Of a stretch of 64,000 bases of DNA, positions 15,607 to 27,779 are shown piece after piece. The notes under the pieces were generated by a model. That model saw nothing but the letters and a program-made list of their open reading frames with translations. It was not told the origin of the DNA and did not search any database. The position numbers were made by a program, and so were the translations under genes. Source of the DNA: Hymenobacter piscis (GTDB lineage: Bacteria; Bacteroidota; Bacteroidia; Cytophagales; Hymenobacteraceae); contig NZ_JAHHZN010000002.1 in assembly GCF_018760735.1 (NCBI RefSeq), positions 62,001 through 126,000 on the forward strand, in the 5' to 3' direction. Within the stretch, counting starts at the first letter, position 1, and the number at the start of each line of letters is the position of its first letter.

Positions 15607-17280
15607 AAGGGTAGCCAGAAACTTATCGGCGGTGCGCAGGCTCAGGGCCATGATGGTGAGGGCCGGGTTAACGCTCAGCGCGCTCGGGAACACGGAGTTG
15701 TCGCAGATGTAGAGGTTGGGCACGTCGAAGGCCTTGCCGTCGGGGTCGACTACGGCCTCGTCGGCCCGCCGGCCCATGCGGGCCGTACCAATGACGTGGG
15801 CGTAGCGCTCGAAGGCCCAGATGTCGGTGGCGCCGGCCTCCTGCCAGATCTGGCGCATCAGCTTTTCGGCGTGGCGGTTCATGCGCTGCTCGTTTTCCTG
15901 GGCCGTGAAGTGCAGGCGGGGCTTGGGCAGCCCCCGGGCGTCCTTCTCGTCGCTGAGCTCCATGAAATTGCTGGCGTGGGGCATACAGTCGCCCAGAATG
16001 TTGATACCGGCAATGTGGTTGTAGTTGCGCATATAGTCGCGCAGGGGCTGGCCCCAGAGCTTGCGCTGGCGCACCATCTGGGTGGCAAAAGTCACGGGCA
16101 TCACGCCGATGCTTTGCAGCAGGTAGCCACCCGCAAAGTCAGCGTCCTGGGGCCGGTGGGTATCTTCGGAAATCAGGCCGCCGGGAATGCCTTTGTAGGG
16201 GCGGATATCCTCCGGGAACGTGCCCCAGACCTGCATGCCGGGGTGGGCCATGAAGTGCTTGCCCACCTGCCCGCTGTTCAGGGCCAACTCGTTGAGCAGC
16301 AGCAGACGGGGCGTTTCGACGGCGCCGGCGCACAAAAACAGGTGGCGGCAGCGCTGGCGCACGGTGCGCCCGTGTTGCTCGTACACCACGCCCGTAATGC
16401 GGCCGGTGGCGTCGCGCTCAATCTCCGTCACGTAGGCATCGGCCCGGATTTCGGCCCCGAAGCTCTCGGCCAGGGGCAGAAACGTGACGTCCATGCTGGC
16501 CTTGGCGCCGCGGTTGCAGCCGGCCTGGCAGAAGCCCCGGTTGGTACAGGCCTCGCGCCAGCCAATGCCCTCCTGGTAGTAGCGCGCCGACAGAGCCGCG
16601 TTGGCCGCCGGCGAGGTGCGGATGCCTAGCTTGCCGCAGGCCCGCTCCATAAGCTGGGCCGCCCCGTTAAGCGGCAGCGGAGCCAGCGGGTAGCCCTTGC
16701 GCCGGGTGGGGTCCCAGGGATAGGGCGTGGGCCCGGATACACCCAGGAAGTGCTCCACTTCCTCGTAGTAGGGCTCCAGCTCCTCGATGCCGAAGGGCCA
16801 GTCGACGCCCTGGCCGAAGTCGGTGTGCAGGGTCAGGTCGGAGCGGTGGGCGCGGGGGGTGTAGGCGGTGTAGTGCAGGGTGGAGCCGCCCACGCCGGTG
16901 CCGGAGTTGTTCTTGCCAAAAGCCACCGGATTCTGCCCGGCCGAAAGGCGCTCATCGTTCCAAAAGAGGAAGTTTTGGGCTTTTTCGTCGGTGGCGTAGT
17001 CGGTTTTGGGGTCGCGGCGGGGGCCGGCTTCCAGAGCCACCACGCGCAGGCCGGCCTGGGCCAGACGGGCCAGCAGGGGCGCGCCGCCCGCGCCGGTCCC
17101 AATCACCACGCAGTCTACTTCGTCGGAGGGGTCGGGCAGGGGGGCGGGCTGTTCCAGCGGGTTGCGGCTGGGGTCGGCCTGGAGGTCGTTTTCTTCGAGT
17201 ATTTCCCGCAGCAGCGGGTCCTGAATTTCGGGTTGCAGCGGGGTCAGCGTGCCTTCCTCCAGCGTTTCTTCGTCGGGCAT
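15601..17280 (-). CDS. GMC family FAD oxidoreductase (gluconate 2-dehydrogenase large-subunit type)
   Basis: 559 aa. FAD-dependent oxidation of a sugar or alcohol. After an acidic 60-residue N-terminal region comes the dinucleotide motif VIGTGAGGAPLLARLAQAG, the GMC block NNSGTGVGGSTLHYTAY, a Cys-rich stretch CTNRGFCQAGCNRGAK, the segment LFLCAGAVETPRLLLLNE, and the C-terminal catalytic region HVIGTARMG...NLYICDNSVFPSALSVNPALTIMALSLR. No signal peptide or Tat motif is visible. It lies with the small subunit gene directly upstream on the same strand, separated by an octamer hairpin. ATG start chosen because upstream codons are repeat DNA. The substrate is not determined. Confidence 0.88.
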   Translation of the reverse strand: MPDEETLEEGTLTPLQPEIQDPLLREILEENDLQADPSRNPLEQPAPLPDPSDEVDCVVIGTGAGGAPLLARLAQAGLRVVALEAGPRRDPKTDYATDEKAQNFLFWNDERLSAGQNPVAFGKNNSGTGVGGSTLHYTAYTPRAHRSDLTLHTDFGQGVDWPFGIEELEPYYEEVEHFLGVSGPTPYPWDPTRRKGYPLAPLPLNGAAQLMERACGKLGIRTSPAANAALSARYYQEGIGWREACTNRGFCQAGCNRGAKASMDVTFLPLAESFGAEIRADAYVTEIERDATGRITGVVYEQHGRTVRQRCRHLFLCAGAVETPRLLLLNELALNSGQVGKHFMAHPGMQVWGTFPEDIRPYKGIPGGLISEDTHRPQDADFAGGYLLQSIGVMPVTFATQMVRQRKLWGQPLRDYMRNYNHIAGINILGDCMPHASNFMELSDEKDARGLPKPRLHFTAQENEQRMNRHAEKLMRQIWQEAGATDIWAFERYAHVIGTARMGRRADEAVVDPDGKAFDVPNLYICDNSVFPSALSVNPALTIMALSLRTADKFLATLR

Positions 17281-17401
17281 AAGGTGAGATGGTGAGGTGG
17301 TGAAATGGTGAGTGGCTGTTCGGGCGGCGCGGCCGACCAAGGCAGTGAAATGGAGCCGTTACAACGTCAACTCACCATTTCACCACCTCACCATCTCACT
17401 T
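17281..17401. repeat. Inverted octamer array (GGTGAGAT-type words)
   Basis: Left arm 17281-17313 reads GGTGAGAT, GGTGAGGT, GGTGAAAT, GGTGAGT. The right arm is its complement over 30 nt without mismatch. A unique spacer of about 56 nt lies between, and the inner word CAACGTCA (17362-17369) abuts the right arm. It fills the whole gap between two co-directional genes. Confidence 0.9.
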
Positions 17402-17986
17402 TTCCTCCGGTTCGCGGGGTTCCAGTTCGTTGAGGCCGATGTGGGTCCAGCCGGGCACGTCGGCCATGCCCACGTAGCCGATTTCCTCCTGGGCCAGGGG
17501 GTGGGCGTAATAGCTTTCGGCCAGCTCGGCCAGCATTTCCTCGAAAAACTTATCCTGAGGCACCTGCTGCCAGTTTTCACCCGGGGCCTCCCCGGCCGCC
17601 AGCTGCCCGATGATGACGTCCTGCTGCTCAGTGGTCAACTCCACAAAATCCTGCCGGAACGCCGCCTGGGCCGCCTGGTTGATGCCGCCCAGCCCGAGGC
17701 GGTAGGCTTCGCGGTCGGGGGGCATGGCATCGTAGCGCCAGCCGTCGGCGCGGCCTTCGAGCAGGCGCTTGTCCACGTTCGGGGCCAGCTCGATGGGCGT
17801 TTCGCGCTCGGGCTGGGGAAAGACGCGGGCGGCCACGGCCCGCAGCAGCTGGTAGGTGTCGGCGTCGAAGAACTGGGGCGCGTAGTCGGTCTGGGGGGCC
17901 AGGCGGGCCTCCAGCGCGGCCCGGGTGGCGGGCGTCACCAGATCGGTTTGCAGCAGCGCCCGAACGGTTCCGGCGGGGTATTCCAT
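17396..17986 (-). CDS. Gluconate 2-dehydrogenase subunit 3 family protein
   Basis: 196 aa. Contains the family pattern: LLRAVAARVFPQPE near residue 45, NVDKRLLEG, GLGGINQAAQAAFRQDF, LTTEQQDVIIGQLAAGE and FFEEMLAELAESYYAHP, then a C-terminal YVGMADVPGWTHIGLNE typical of the end of this subunit. It normally binds the GMC-type large subunit and helps couple it to a cytochrome acceptor; no cytochrome gene is nearby. Unlike many members, no Tat signal is visible. The ATG lies at the edge of an octamer repeat arm, and the stop lies at the edge of another. Confidence 0.82.
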   Translation of the reverse strand: MEYPAGTVRALLQTDLVTPATRAALEARLAPQTDYAPQFFDADTYQLLRAVAARVFPQPERETPIELAPNVDKRLLEGRADGWRYDAMPPDREAYRLGLGGINQAAQAAFRQDFVELTTEQQDVIIGQLAAGEAPGENWQQVPQDKFFEEMLAELAESYYAHPLAQEEIGYVGMADVPGWTHIGLNELEPREPEEK

Positions 17987-18232
17987 GAGGTGAGATGGTA
18001 AAATGGCGAGGTGGTGAGTTTGACGTTCGGCGGGCCCGGGCGGCTCTTTTGGCACAGTCAGGCCGCCAAGTCACTCAGCCAGGCAGTAACAGCGGCGTGC
18101 GAGGTAAACAGGCGGATGGTACGGTTGGGTTTTGAGCCGGTGAAAATGAGTTATCCGGCCCCCATCAGCGCCGCGTACGCCGTCAGGGTTGCAGAACATC
18201 CACTCACCATTTCACCACCTCACCATCTCACC
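17985..18232. repeat. Inverted octamer array with long spacer
   Basis: Left arm (17985-18019) GGTGAGAT/GGTAAAAT/GGCGAGGT/GGTGAGT; right arm (18202-18232) complementary, nearly the same words as the array at 17281. The spacer of about 180 nt is unique and may hold the promoter of the small-subunit gene. The inner word GAACGTCA (reverse strand, 18021-18028) flanks the left arm. Confidence 0.85.
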
Positions 18233-19228
18233 CTACCCGTCGCTACTCATTTTGCCGCCGGTTACGTGGATGAGCGAGCCGGTCATGAAGGAGCCGTCCT
18301 GGGAGGCCAGCAGCACGTAGGCGGGGGCCAGTTCCTCGGGCTGGCCCGGGCGGGCCAGGGCTACTTCGTGGCCGAATTTCTCGATTTCTTCCCGGGGCAT
18401 GGTGCCGGGGATGTTGGGCGTCCAGACCGGGCCGGGCACCACGCAGTTCACCCGGATGCCCCGCTCGCCCAGGTTCTGGGCCAGGCTCTTGGTGAAGCCG
18501 TGAATGGCGGCCTTGGTGCTGGCGTAGTCGATGAGCAGGGGAATGCCCGTCAGGCCCACGATGCTGCCGGTGTTGATGATGCAGTCGTGCTCCCGGAGGT
18601 GGGGCACGGCGGCCTGGGCCATCCAGATGTAGCCCAGAATGTTGGTGTCGAAGGTGCGGCGGATCTGCTCCTCGGGAATGTCCTCGAACTTCTGCTGGGC
18701 CATCTGGAAGGCGGCGTTATTGACCAGAATATTGAGGCCACCCAGTTCGGCGCGGGTGCGGCGCACGGCCTGGCGGCACTGCTCCGGGTCGCGCACGTCC
18801 AGCTGGAGCAGGATGCACTGGCGGTTCTGGGCTTCCACGAGGCGCTTGGTTTCCTCGGCGTCCACGGTGTTTTCGTTGAAAAGAATGGCCACGTGGGCAC
18901 CTTCCATGGCAAAGGCCACGGCCACGGCCCGCCCGATGCCCGAGTCGGCACCGGTGATAAGGGCCACTTTATCCTGGAGCTTACCGGCGGGGCGGTAGGT
19001 GCTGAAGCTCATGCCCGGCTGCAGGTCCATGTCGGCCTGCTTGGCCGGGTAGGGCAGCTTCTGGGCGTGCTTTTTCATGTCCTTGGCCGTGGGCCGCTGC
19101 ACGGGCTCGGGAGCCTCATCGGCCGCTTTGGCGGCTTTTTTGGCGGCGGGTGTGGCGGCCGTTTTGCCGGCGGGCTTAGCGGCGGGCTGCGGGGCGTCGG
19201 CGGGCGTGGGGTTCTTTTTGGTAGCCAT
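18233..19228 (-). CDS. SDR oxidoreductase with Lys/Ala/Pro-rich N-terminal tail
   Basis: 331 aa. NAD(P)-dependent short-chain dehydrogenase core from about residue 85: ALITGADSGIGRAVA (cofactor loop), LNILVNNAAFQ, catalytic Ser in INTGSIVG, and YASTKAAIHGFTKSLA with the Tyr-x3-Lys pair. MSSDG at the end and GPVWTPNIPGTMP match the YhdF/YghA-like group. The first 60 residues (ATKKNPTPADAPQPAAKPAG and onward) are low-complexity and histone-H1-like, which is unusual for an enzyme. It may be a sugar/alcohol dehydrogenase linked to the GMC pair upstream. ATG chosen at the tail start; a downstream start at MDLQPGMSF would drop the tail. Confidence 0.85.
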   Translation of the reverse strand: MATKKNPTPADAPQPAAKPAGKTAATPAAKKAAKAADEAPEPVQRPTAKDMKKHAQKLPYPAKQADMDLQPGMSFSTYRPAGKLQDKVALITGADSGIGRAVAVAFAMEGAHVAILFNENTVDAEETKRLVEAQNRQCILLQLDVRDPEQCRQAVRRTRAELGGLNILVNNAAFQMAQQKFEDIPEEQIRRTFDTNILGYIWMAQAAVPHLREHDCIINTGSIVGLTGIPLLIDYASTKAAIHGFTKSLAQNLGERGIRVNCVVPGPVWTPNIPGTMPREEIEKFGHEVALARPGQPEELAPAYVLLASQDGSFMTGSLIHVTGGKMSSDG

Positions 19229-19322
19229 AAGCAGGAGTTCGGAAAGAAGTAGCGTGGAGTTTCGCCTTACGCGAAACCGGCCCGCACGTTCGGCAAAGCC
19301 CAAATTGTACTCCTGCCCGGGC

Positions 19323-20456
19323 TCAACGTACCACTACTTCTACCCGGCGGTTGCGGGCACGCTGCTGCGGGTCGCGGTTGTCAGCTACGGGCCGCGTGCC
19401 GCCGTAACCCCGCGCCACCAGCCGCACCGAGTCGATGCCTTGCTGCACCAGGTACTGGCGCACCACCCGGGCCCGCTGCTGGGAGAGGCGCAGGTTCAGG
19501 TGGGCCTCGCCTACGTTATCGGTGTGGCCGGCCACTTCCAGGCGCAGAGCGGGTTGGCGGCGCAGGGTCTGGGCCAGCTCGTTGAGCATAGGTTGGCTGG
19601 AAGGCAGCAGCTCGGCCGTGCTCTGGGTAAAGTACAGGTTGGGCAGCGTCAGGGCGGCTCCTTTGCTGAGGTTGGCCAGCTCCGCCAGCGCCGGCTGGCC
19701 GTTTTGGGGCGCGGGCGGCGGGAGGGGCCGGGCGGCCACAACGGGCCGGGCAGTGGGCTTAGCCGCGGCGGGCAAAGCCGACTTCCGGATGGGCTCCGAC
19801 GAGCGAGGCAGGTAGCCAATTACCAGGGCCGCTTTAGCGGGCACAGACGTGATACGGGCCCGCCGGGCCGCCATGAACGCGGCCGTATCGGCGGCGGTGG
19901 CCAGCCGGGCCCGCACCGGCCGGGCCGACCAGAGATACCGCATGGGAATGGGCTGAACACTCGACTGTCCGCCAAAAAAATCCGCCATCGACGCGTCGGG
20001 CCGCTGCCAGGCCAGCAACAAGCGGGAGTCCAGCGCGTTCTGATAGTACTCTACCCGCAGCGGATACTGCTTGCCGGCCTCCAGCTGCACCCGGGCCTGG
20101 CCTTTGGTAAAGTGCTGGTCGCGCCAGGAGTCAAACAGCAGCCGCTCGTTCAACCACACCCGCACACCGTCGTCCACGGTCAGATGCAGCACGTACTGGC
20201 CCGTTACGGGGGCTTCCAGAAAGCCCGTCCAGCGCACCGAAAAATGTTCGGCCGGTACGCCCGGGGCGGGCGGCAGCTTGCGCCACTCAAAATCCAGCTG
20301 ATTATCAACGCGCTTAAGCACGGCCCGCTCGAAATTCTCCCCTTTATAGTAGGTGCCCGTCAGGCCGTGGGGCGTCAGGGTCTGAGCAGGGCTGCGGAAT
20401 GTAGTCAATAGAAGCAGGCCGGCAACTCCGGACGCAGCATAGCGAAATGGTAGCAT
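19323..20456 (-). CDS. PA14 - OmpA family outer-membrane or peptidoglycan-binding protein
   Basis: 377 aa. The signal peptide ends about residue 25 (FRSPAQ). A PA14-type beta domain (about 30-160) with LTGTYYKGENFERAVLKR, VRWTGFLEAPVTGQYVLHL and DDGVRVWLNERLLFDSW probably binds glycans. A Pro/Ala-rich linker (about 190-265) leads to a C-terminal OmpA domain with LEVAGHTDNVGEAHLNLRLS and ARNRRVEVVVR, which binds peptidoglycan. ATG selected at the signal peptide, 51 nt inside a longer possible frame. Divergent from the SAM-regulated metH unit. Confidence 0.85.
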   Translation of the reverse strand: MLPFRYAASGVAGLLLLTTFRSPAQTLTPHGLTGTYYKGENFERAVLKRVDNQLDFEWRKLPPAPGVPAEHFSVRWTGFLEAPVTGQYVLHLTVDDGVRVWLNERLLFDSWRDQHFTKGQARVQLEAGKQYPLRVEYYQNALDSRLLLAWQRPDASMADFFGGQSSVQPIPMRYLWSARPVRARLATAADTAAFMAARRARITSVPAKAALVIGYLPRSSEPIRKSALPAAAKPTARPVVAARPLPPPAPQNGQPALAELANLSKGAALTLPNLYFTQSTAELLPSSQPMLNELAQTLRRQPALRLEVAGHTDNVGEAHLNLRLSQQRARVVRQYLVQQGIDSVRLVARGYGGTRPVADNRDPQQRARNRRVEVVVR

Positions 20457-20574
20457 AAGAAAAGCGTAGGAATAAGGACTGCCCAAACTAAGCAAAACAG
20501 CTCTCATTTCAACGAAGCATTGAACGCCGTATTGCGCCCATCCCCCCCACTACCCCGCCCCTTGCCTTGGCCCG

Positions 20575-20606
20575 TTGCGATTCCCAGGATTCCGGTTGTA
20601 TCTTCG
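20575..20606 (+). promoter_or_regulatory. Promoter of the SAM riboswitch-metH transcript
   Basis: TTG at 20575-20577 as a -33 element and TATCTTCG at 20599-20606, one base off TAnnTTTG, with 21 nt between. The predicted start lies just before the riboswitch P1 stem. Confidence 0.55.
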
Positions 20607-20613
20607 CTCCCGT

Positions 20614-20727
20614 TACTTATCCAGAAAGACCGAGGGATTGGGCCCGATGACGTCTTAGCAACCTGCCACAACACAAGGTGCTAATTCCCTTTCCAGGGCC
20701 TTTGCGGGCGTTGGAAGAAGATAAGAA
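20614..20727 (+). promoter_or_regulatory. SAM-I (S-box) riboswitch
   Basis: Binds S-adenosylmethionine and represses methionine synthesis when SAM is plentiful. P1 is formed by CTTATC (20616-20621) and GATAAG (20720-20725). The conserved core is clear: GAGGGATTGGGCCCGATGA, CTTAGCAACC and GGTGCTAATTCC. It lies in the metH leader, about 70 nt before the start codon. No poly-T terminator follows directly. A downstream strand at 20751-20761 can instead pair with the P1 5' side, as described in the findings, so control may act on translation or on mRNA folding. Confidence 0.95.
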
Positions 20728-20799
20728 CAGGATTCGCGTCCCGCGCGGCTCTTTCTGGATAGGCACTTTTTGCTGCTGATTTTCTTTAGAAGAGCCGAT

Positions 20800-24648
<3,849 letters not shown>

Positions 24649-24651
24649 CCA

Positions 24652-24754
24652 GTAGTGCGAAGCCTTTGCTTCTTGTACCGTTGCTGATAGTGTTGTCACG
24701 CAACCACGGCATCTGTTCTCATTAACAAAACGCGAAGCAAAAGCTTCGCGCTAC
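24652..24754. repeat. Double-hairpin element GTAGTGCGAAGC / GCTTCGCGCTAC
   Basis: The 12-nt ends pair with one mismatch, and each end also folds on itself (GCGAAGC-AAAA-GCTTCGC on the right; CGAAGCCTTTGCTTC on the left). It occupies the metH-metF gap and resembles the three nested elements at 32361-32726. Confidence 0.8.
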
Positions 24755-24790
24755 ATCCAACGCCTCGCCACCTGCCAGTTGGCGCTTCTG

Positions 24791-25747
24791 ATGAAAGTAA
24801 CCGAACACCTGACCCGCGCCAACGGCAAAACGCTGTTTTCCTTTGAGGTGCTGCCGCCCAAAAAGGGCGAGAACATCCAGAACCTGTTCTCCAACATTGA
24901 GCCGCTGCTGGAATTCAAGCCGCCGTTTATAGACGTCACGTATCACCGCGAGGAGTACGTGTACCGGCAGCATGCCAATGGGTTGCTGGAGAAGAAAACC
25001 GTGCGCCGTCGGCCGGGTACGGTGGGCATCTGCGCGGCCATCAAAAACCGCTTCGATGTGGACACCGTGCCCCACCTCATCTGCGGGGGCTTCTCGAAGG
25101 AAGAAACCGAAAACGCCCTCATCGACCTGCACTTCCTGGGTATCGACAACGTGCTGGCCCTGCGCGGCGACCCAATCAAGAGCGAGGGCCGCTTCGTGCC
25201 GGAGCCCGACGGCCACGCCTACGCCTGCGACCTGATCGGGCAGGTAGCCGACCTGAACAAGGGCGCCTACCTGGATGAGGAGCAGGATGACGTGTGGGCC
25301 ACCGACTTCTGCATCGGCACGGCCGGCTACCCCGAGAAGCACTTCGAGTCGCCCAACTCGGGGGCCGATATCCGCTACCTCAAGCACAAGGTGGACCGCG
25401 GGGCCGAGTACATCGTGACGCAGATGTTTTTCGATAACGAGCAGTTTTTCCAGTTCGAGCAGAAGTGCCGGGCGGCGGGCATTCTGGTGCCAATTATTCC
25501 CGGCCTCAAGCCCCTCACCACCAAAGCCCAGCTCACGGCCCTGCCCCGCTCCTTCTACCTCAACCTGCCCGACGCGCTGGTCGACGCCGTGCACCTGGCC
25601 CCCGACAACCTCACGGCCCGCGAAATCGGGATTGAGTGGTGCATCAACCAGAGCCGCGAGCTGATGGCCCACGGCGTGCCCTGCCTGCACTACTACAGCA
25701 TGGGCAAGTCGGAGAGCATCCGCCGGGTGGCTTCGGCCCTGTTTTAA
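24791..25747 (+). CDS. metF: 5,10-methylenetetrahydrofolate reductase
   Basis: 318 aa FAD enzyme that makes 5-methyltetrahydrofolate, the methyl donor for MetH. Begins MKVTEHLTRANGKTLFSFEV with LPPKKGE, the conserved Glu-bearing start of the barrel; then IDVTYHREEY, FLGIDNVLALRGDP (FAD contact), TEYIVTQMFFD-like block (EYIVTQMFFDNEQF), and GIEWCINQSRELMAHGVPCLHYYSMG near the C-terminus. The ATG is preferred over a TTG 12 nt upstream inside a repeat-rich gap. The double hairpin separates it from metH, so it may depend on read-through from the SAM-controlled transcript. Confidence 0.96.
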   Translation: MKVTEHLTRANGKTLFSFEVLPPKKGENIQNLFSNIEPLLEFKPPFIDVTYHREEYVYRQHANGLLEKKTVRRRPGTVGICAAIKNRFDVDTVPHLICGGFSKEETENALIDLHFLGIDNVLALRGDPIKSEGRFVPEPDGHAYACDLIGQVADLNKGAYLDEEQDDVWATDFCIGTAGYPEKHFESPNSGADIRYLKHKVDRGAEYIVTQMFFDNEQFFQFEQKCRAAGILVPIIPGLKPLTTKAQLTALPRSFYLNLPDALVDAVHLAPDNLTAREIGIEWCINQSRELMAHGVPCLHYYSMGKSESIRRVASALF

Positions 25748-25854
25748 AGGTGAACTGGTGAGATACTGAAATGGTGGGTTTTATGTCCTGATCACGCCAT
25801 AACATGCCAACTCAACGTAAAACGCACCACCTCACCATTTCACCATCTCACCTC
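25747..25854. repeat. Inverted octamer array after metF
   Basis: Right arm 8-nt words CACCACCT, CACCATTT, CACCATCT, CACCT; the left arm (GGTGAACT, GGTGAGAT, ACTGAAAT, GGTGGGT) is an imperfect complement. The inner boundary word CAACGTAA (25813-25820) lies beside the right arm. The right arm ends at the start codon of the TPR gene, and the left arm begins at the metF stop. Confidence 0.82.
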
Positions 25855-26328
25855 ATGCTCGACGAACTGTTTGCCCGCCTGCGCGAGGCCACGGCGCCCG
25901 CCGAAATTGAGGCCCTCCAGGACGGGATCTGGCAAATCTGGCTCACGGCGGGTCATCCCGTGCTGGATAAGCGCCTGGAAAACGGCATGCGTGCCCTCTC
26001 CGCCGATGAGTATACGCTGGCCATTCAGGAATTCACCTTTTTGATTGAAGCCGCCCCCGAGTATGCCGAGGGCTGGAACAAGCGCGCTACGGCCTATTAC
26101 CTGCGGGGCGAGTACAAGGCCTCCCTGCGCGATGCCCGCCAGGTCCTGCGTCGGGAGCCCCGCCATTTCGGCGCGTTGTGGGGGTTAGCCATCATGCACC
26201 GGATGCTGGGCGATGCCCGGGGTGCCCTGCGCTACCTCACGCGCCTGGAGCAGCTTTGCCCGGCCTGGCCCGGCCTGCAAACGCAACTGCGCACCCTGCG
26301 CAACGGTCTGCGCGAAGGTCCCGGATAA
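25855..26328 (+). CDS. TPR-repeat protein
   Basis: 157 aa, no signal peptide. Starts MLDELFARLREATAPAEIEA; then about three helix-turn-helix TPR units from residue 50: YTLAIQEFTFLIEAAPEYAE, GWNKRATAYYLRGEYKASL and HFGALWGLAIMHRMLGDARG. Probably a cytoplasmic protein-protein adaptor. The function is unknown, and the link to metF may be only positional. The start lies directly after the octamer arm; an upstream in-frame ATG would be inside the repeat and is rejected. Confidence 0.75.
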   Translation: MLDELFARLREATAPAEIEALQDGIWQIWLTAGHPVLDKRLENGMRALSADEYTLAIQEFTFLIEAAPEYAEGWNKRATAYYLRGEYKASLRDARQVLRREPRHFGALWGLAIMHRMLGDARGALRYLTRLEQLCPAWPGLQTQLRTLRNGLREGPG

Positions 26329-26537
26329 CCCGGCCGCCGGTTGGCACATTCCTGTTCCGGTGCTTTGCCGGGTGAGCGGATAGTTGTAAATTTCCCGGAC
26401 CAAGCCTTGGTTCTGATCAATCCCCCCCGATCAGCCAGGGCCTCATCTTGTCAGTAAGGCAGGATTTTTGATGGTCCCACCCGCCGTAGAACGGCGCCTT
26501 AATTTGCACTAATAAGGCTTTTCTTTTGGTTATTACC

Positions 26538-26563
26538 AGCTCCCAAAATCTATTTCGGGAGCT
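26538..26563. terminator. Small hairpin upstream of the TonB-like gene
   Basis: AGCTCCC/GGGAGCT stem with a 12-nt AT-rich loop in a 270-nt gap. It is followed by a T-poor stretch, so it could be a leader structure instead. Two copies of CTCCCAC occur at 26584-26597. Confidence 0.4.
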
Positions 26564-26605
26564 ATTGCTGCATTCTGTCCGTCTCCCACCTCCCACCTTT
26601 TGCTC

Positions 26606-27175
26606 ATGAAAAAATTTTTATTCCTCTGTTTAGCTATTATTTCCTTCTCCGCCCAGGCCCAGAAGCTGCGTAAAACCGACGCCGGCAGCGGTATGATAGA
26701 CAAAGGGGAGAAAACCGGCGTCTGGGAATATTATGCCTATACCCGCGACGGAACCCAGGTTATTGCGCAGAAGTACGACCACACGGCCAACAAGCTGGTT
26801 TTTTTCCGCCCGTTCGATGACGTGCCGTATTCGGTAAAGGATGCCAGCGGCCAGTGGACGCGACAGCGGGTAACCCACCCTGTTTTTTACATCGGGGGCG
26901 ATGCCGCGCTGGTGCCTTTTATGAGCAAGCTCAACTACCCGCCCGCGGCCCAGAGCAAAAACGTGCAGGGCCGGGTGCTGATTTCCATTGTGGTGGATAC
27001 GCTGGGCCACGCCATCGACCACCAGGTGGTGGTGGGCATAGGCTCGGGCTGCGACGAGGAGGCCCTGCGGGTGGCCCGCACCATCCCAGATGCCTGGATT
27101 CCGGCTCAGGTGGGCAGTCAGGCCGTGGTTTCCAAGTTTGAAATTCCCTTCACGTTCCGCCTTCAGGCCCGCTAA
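26606..27175 (+). CDS. Exported TonB C-terminal domain protein
   Basis: 189 aa. The signal peptide MKKFLFLCLAIISFSAQAQ is followed by a middle region resembling the MORN-like/Tyr-rich segment of Bacteroidota proteins (GEKTGVWEYYAYTRDGTQV). The C-terminal TonB-like fold (about 115-189) has LNYPPAAQSKNVQGRVLISI, VVDTLGHAIDHQVVVG, CDEEALRVARTIPDAW and FEIPFTFRLQ. There is no membrane anchor beyond the signal, so it probably acts as a periplasmic or envelope domain rather than as a classical inner-membrane TonB. ATG chosen at the signal peptide. Followed 45 nt later by a lipoprotein gene. Confidence 0.78.
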   Translation: MKKFLFLCLAIISFSAQAQKLRKTDAGSGMIDKGEKTGVWEYYAYTRDGTQVIAQKYDHTANKLVFFRPFDDVPYSVKDASGQWTRQRVTHPVFYIGGDAALVPFMSKLNYPPAAQSKNVQGRVLISIVVDTLGHAIDHQVVVGIGSGCDEEALRVARTIPDAWIPAQVGSQAVVSKFEIPFTFRLQAR

Positions 27176-27220
27176 GCCGGCGGCTTACGGCTTTCCACCC
27201 CGAATCCCTACCTTTCGGCC

Positions 27221-27748
27221 ATGAAAACTTCTGTTCTGTTTGCCTGTCTGGGAGCGGCTACGCTGCTGAGTGCCTGCGACTCGACGCCGCGGGAGCGGCA
27301 GGAAATTGTGCAGCAGGAAGCCCGTAAGCTGGATACGCTGGCCGACCAGGCCGCTGCCAAACTGCGCGTGGCCGGCCGCCGCGCCGCCCGCTTCGACTCC
27401 GTTTCCCGCGCCCGGAGCCGCCAGCCCCTCGACCCCGCCGCCGAAGCGGCCTTCACCAACGAGCTGCTGGGTTCTTACGCCGACCTGGAGCAGCTCACGC
27501 CCGTTACCATCGAGCCCGCCTTCGTGCAGTTTATGCAGCAGGTGCGGGCCCGCCGCAAAACCTGGACTCAGCGCGACTGGGATTACGCCACTACCATCAG
27601 CCGCCGCCTGAACGCGCGGTTCCGCGCCATCCGCCTCGATATCAAGGGCCGCGACGAGCTGCACATCCGGGCCCTGCAAACCGAGTTCACGGCCCTCGAA
27701 ACCAGCCGCGACGTGAAGGACCTGGGCCAGGCCGTCAGGAACGACTGA
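27221..27748 (+). CDS. Hypothetical helical lipoprotein
   Basis: 175 aa. Lipoprotein signal MKTSVLFACLGAATLLSAC with lipobox LSAC. The rest is almost entirely charged helix (RERQEIVQQEARKLDTLADQ, AAAKLRVAGRRAARFDSVSR, RRKTWTQRDWDYATTISRRL), suggesting a helical bundle or coiled coil on an envelope surface. The family is not recognised. The -7-like box TACCTTTC (27208-27215) ends 5 nt before the ATG, so the mRNA may be leaderless. Followed by a strong terminator. Confidence 0.7.
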   Translation: MKTSVLFACLGAATLLSACDSTPRERQEIVQQEARKLDTLADQAAAKLRVAGRRAARFDSVSRARSRQPLDPAAEAAFTNELLGSYADLEQLTPVTIEPAFVQFMQQVRARRKTWTQRDWDYATTISRRLNARFRAIRLDIKGRDELHIRALQTEFTALETSRDVKDLGQAVRND

Positions 27749-27779
27749 CCCATCCGACTGCGCTGTTCTTTCGCTGCAC

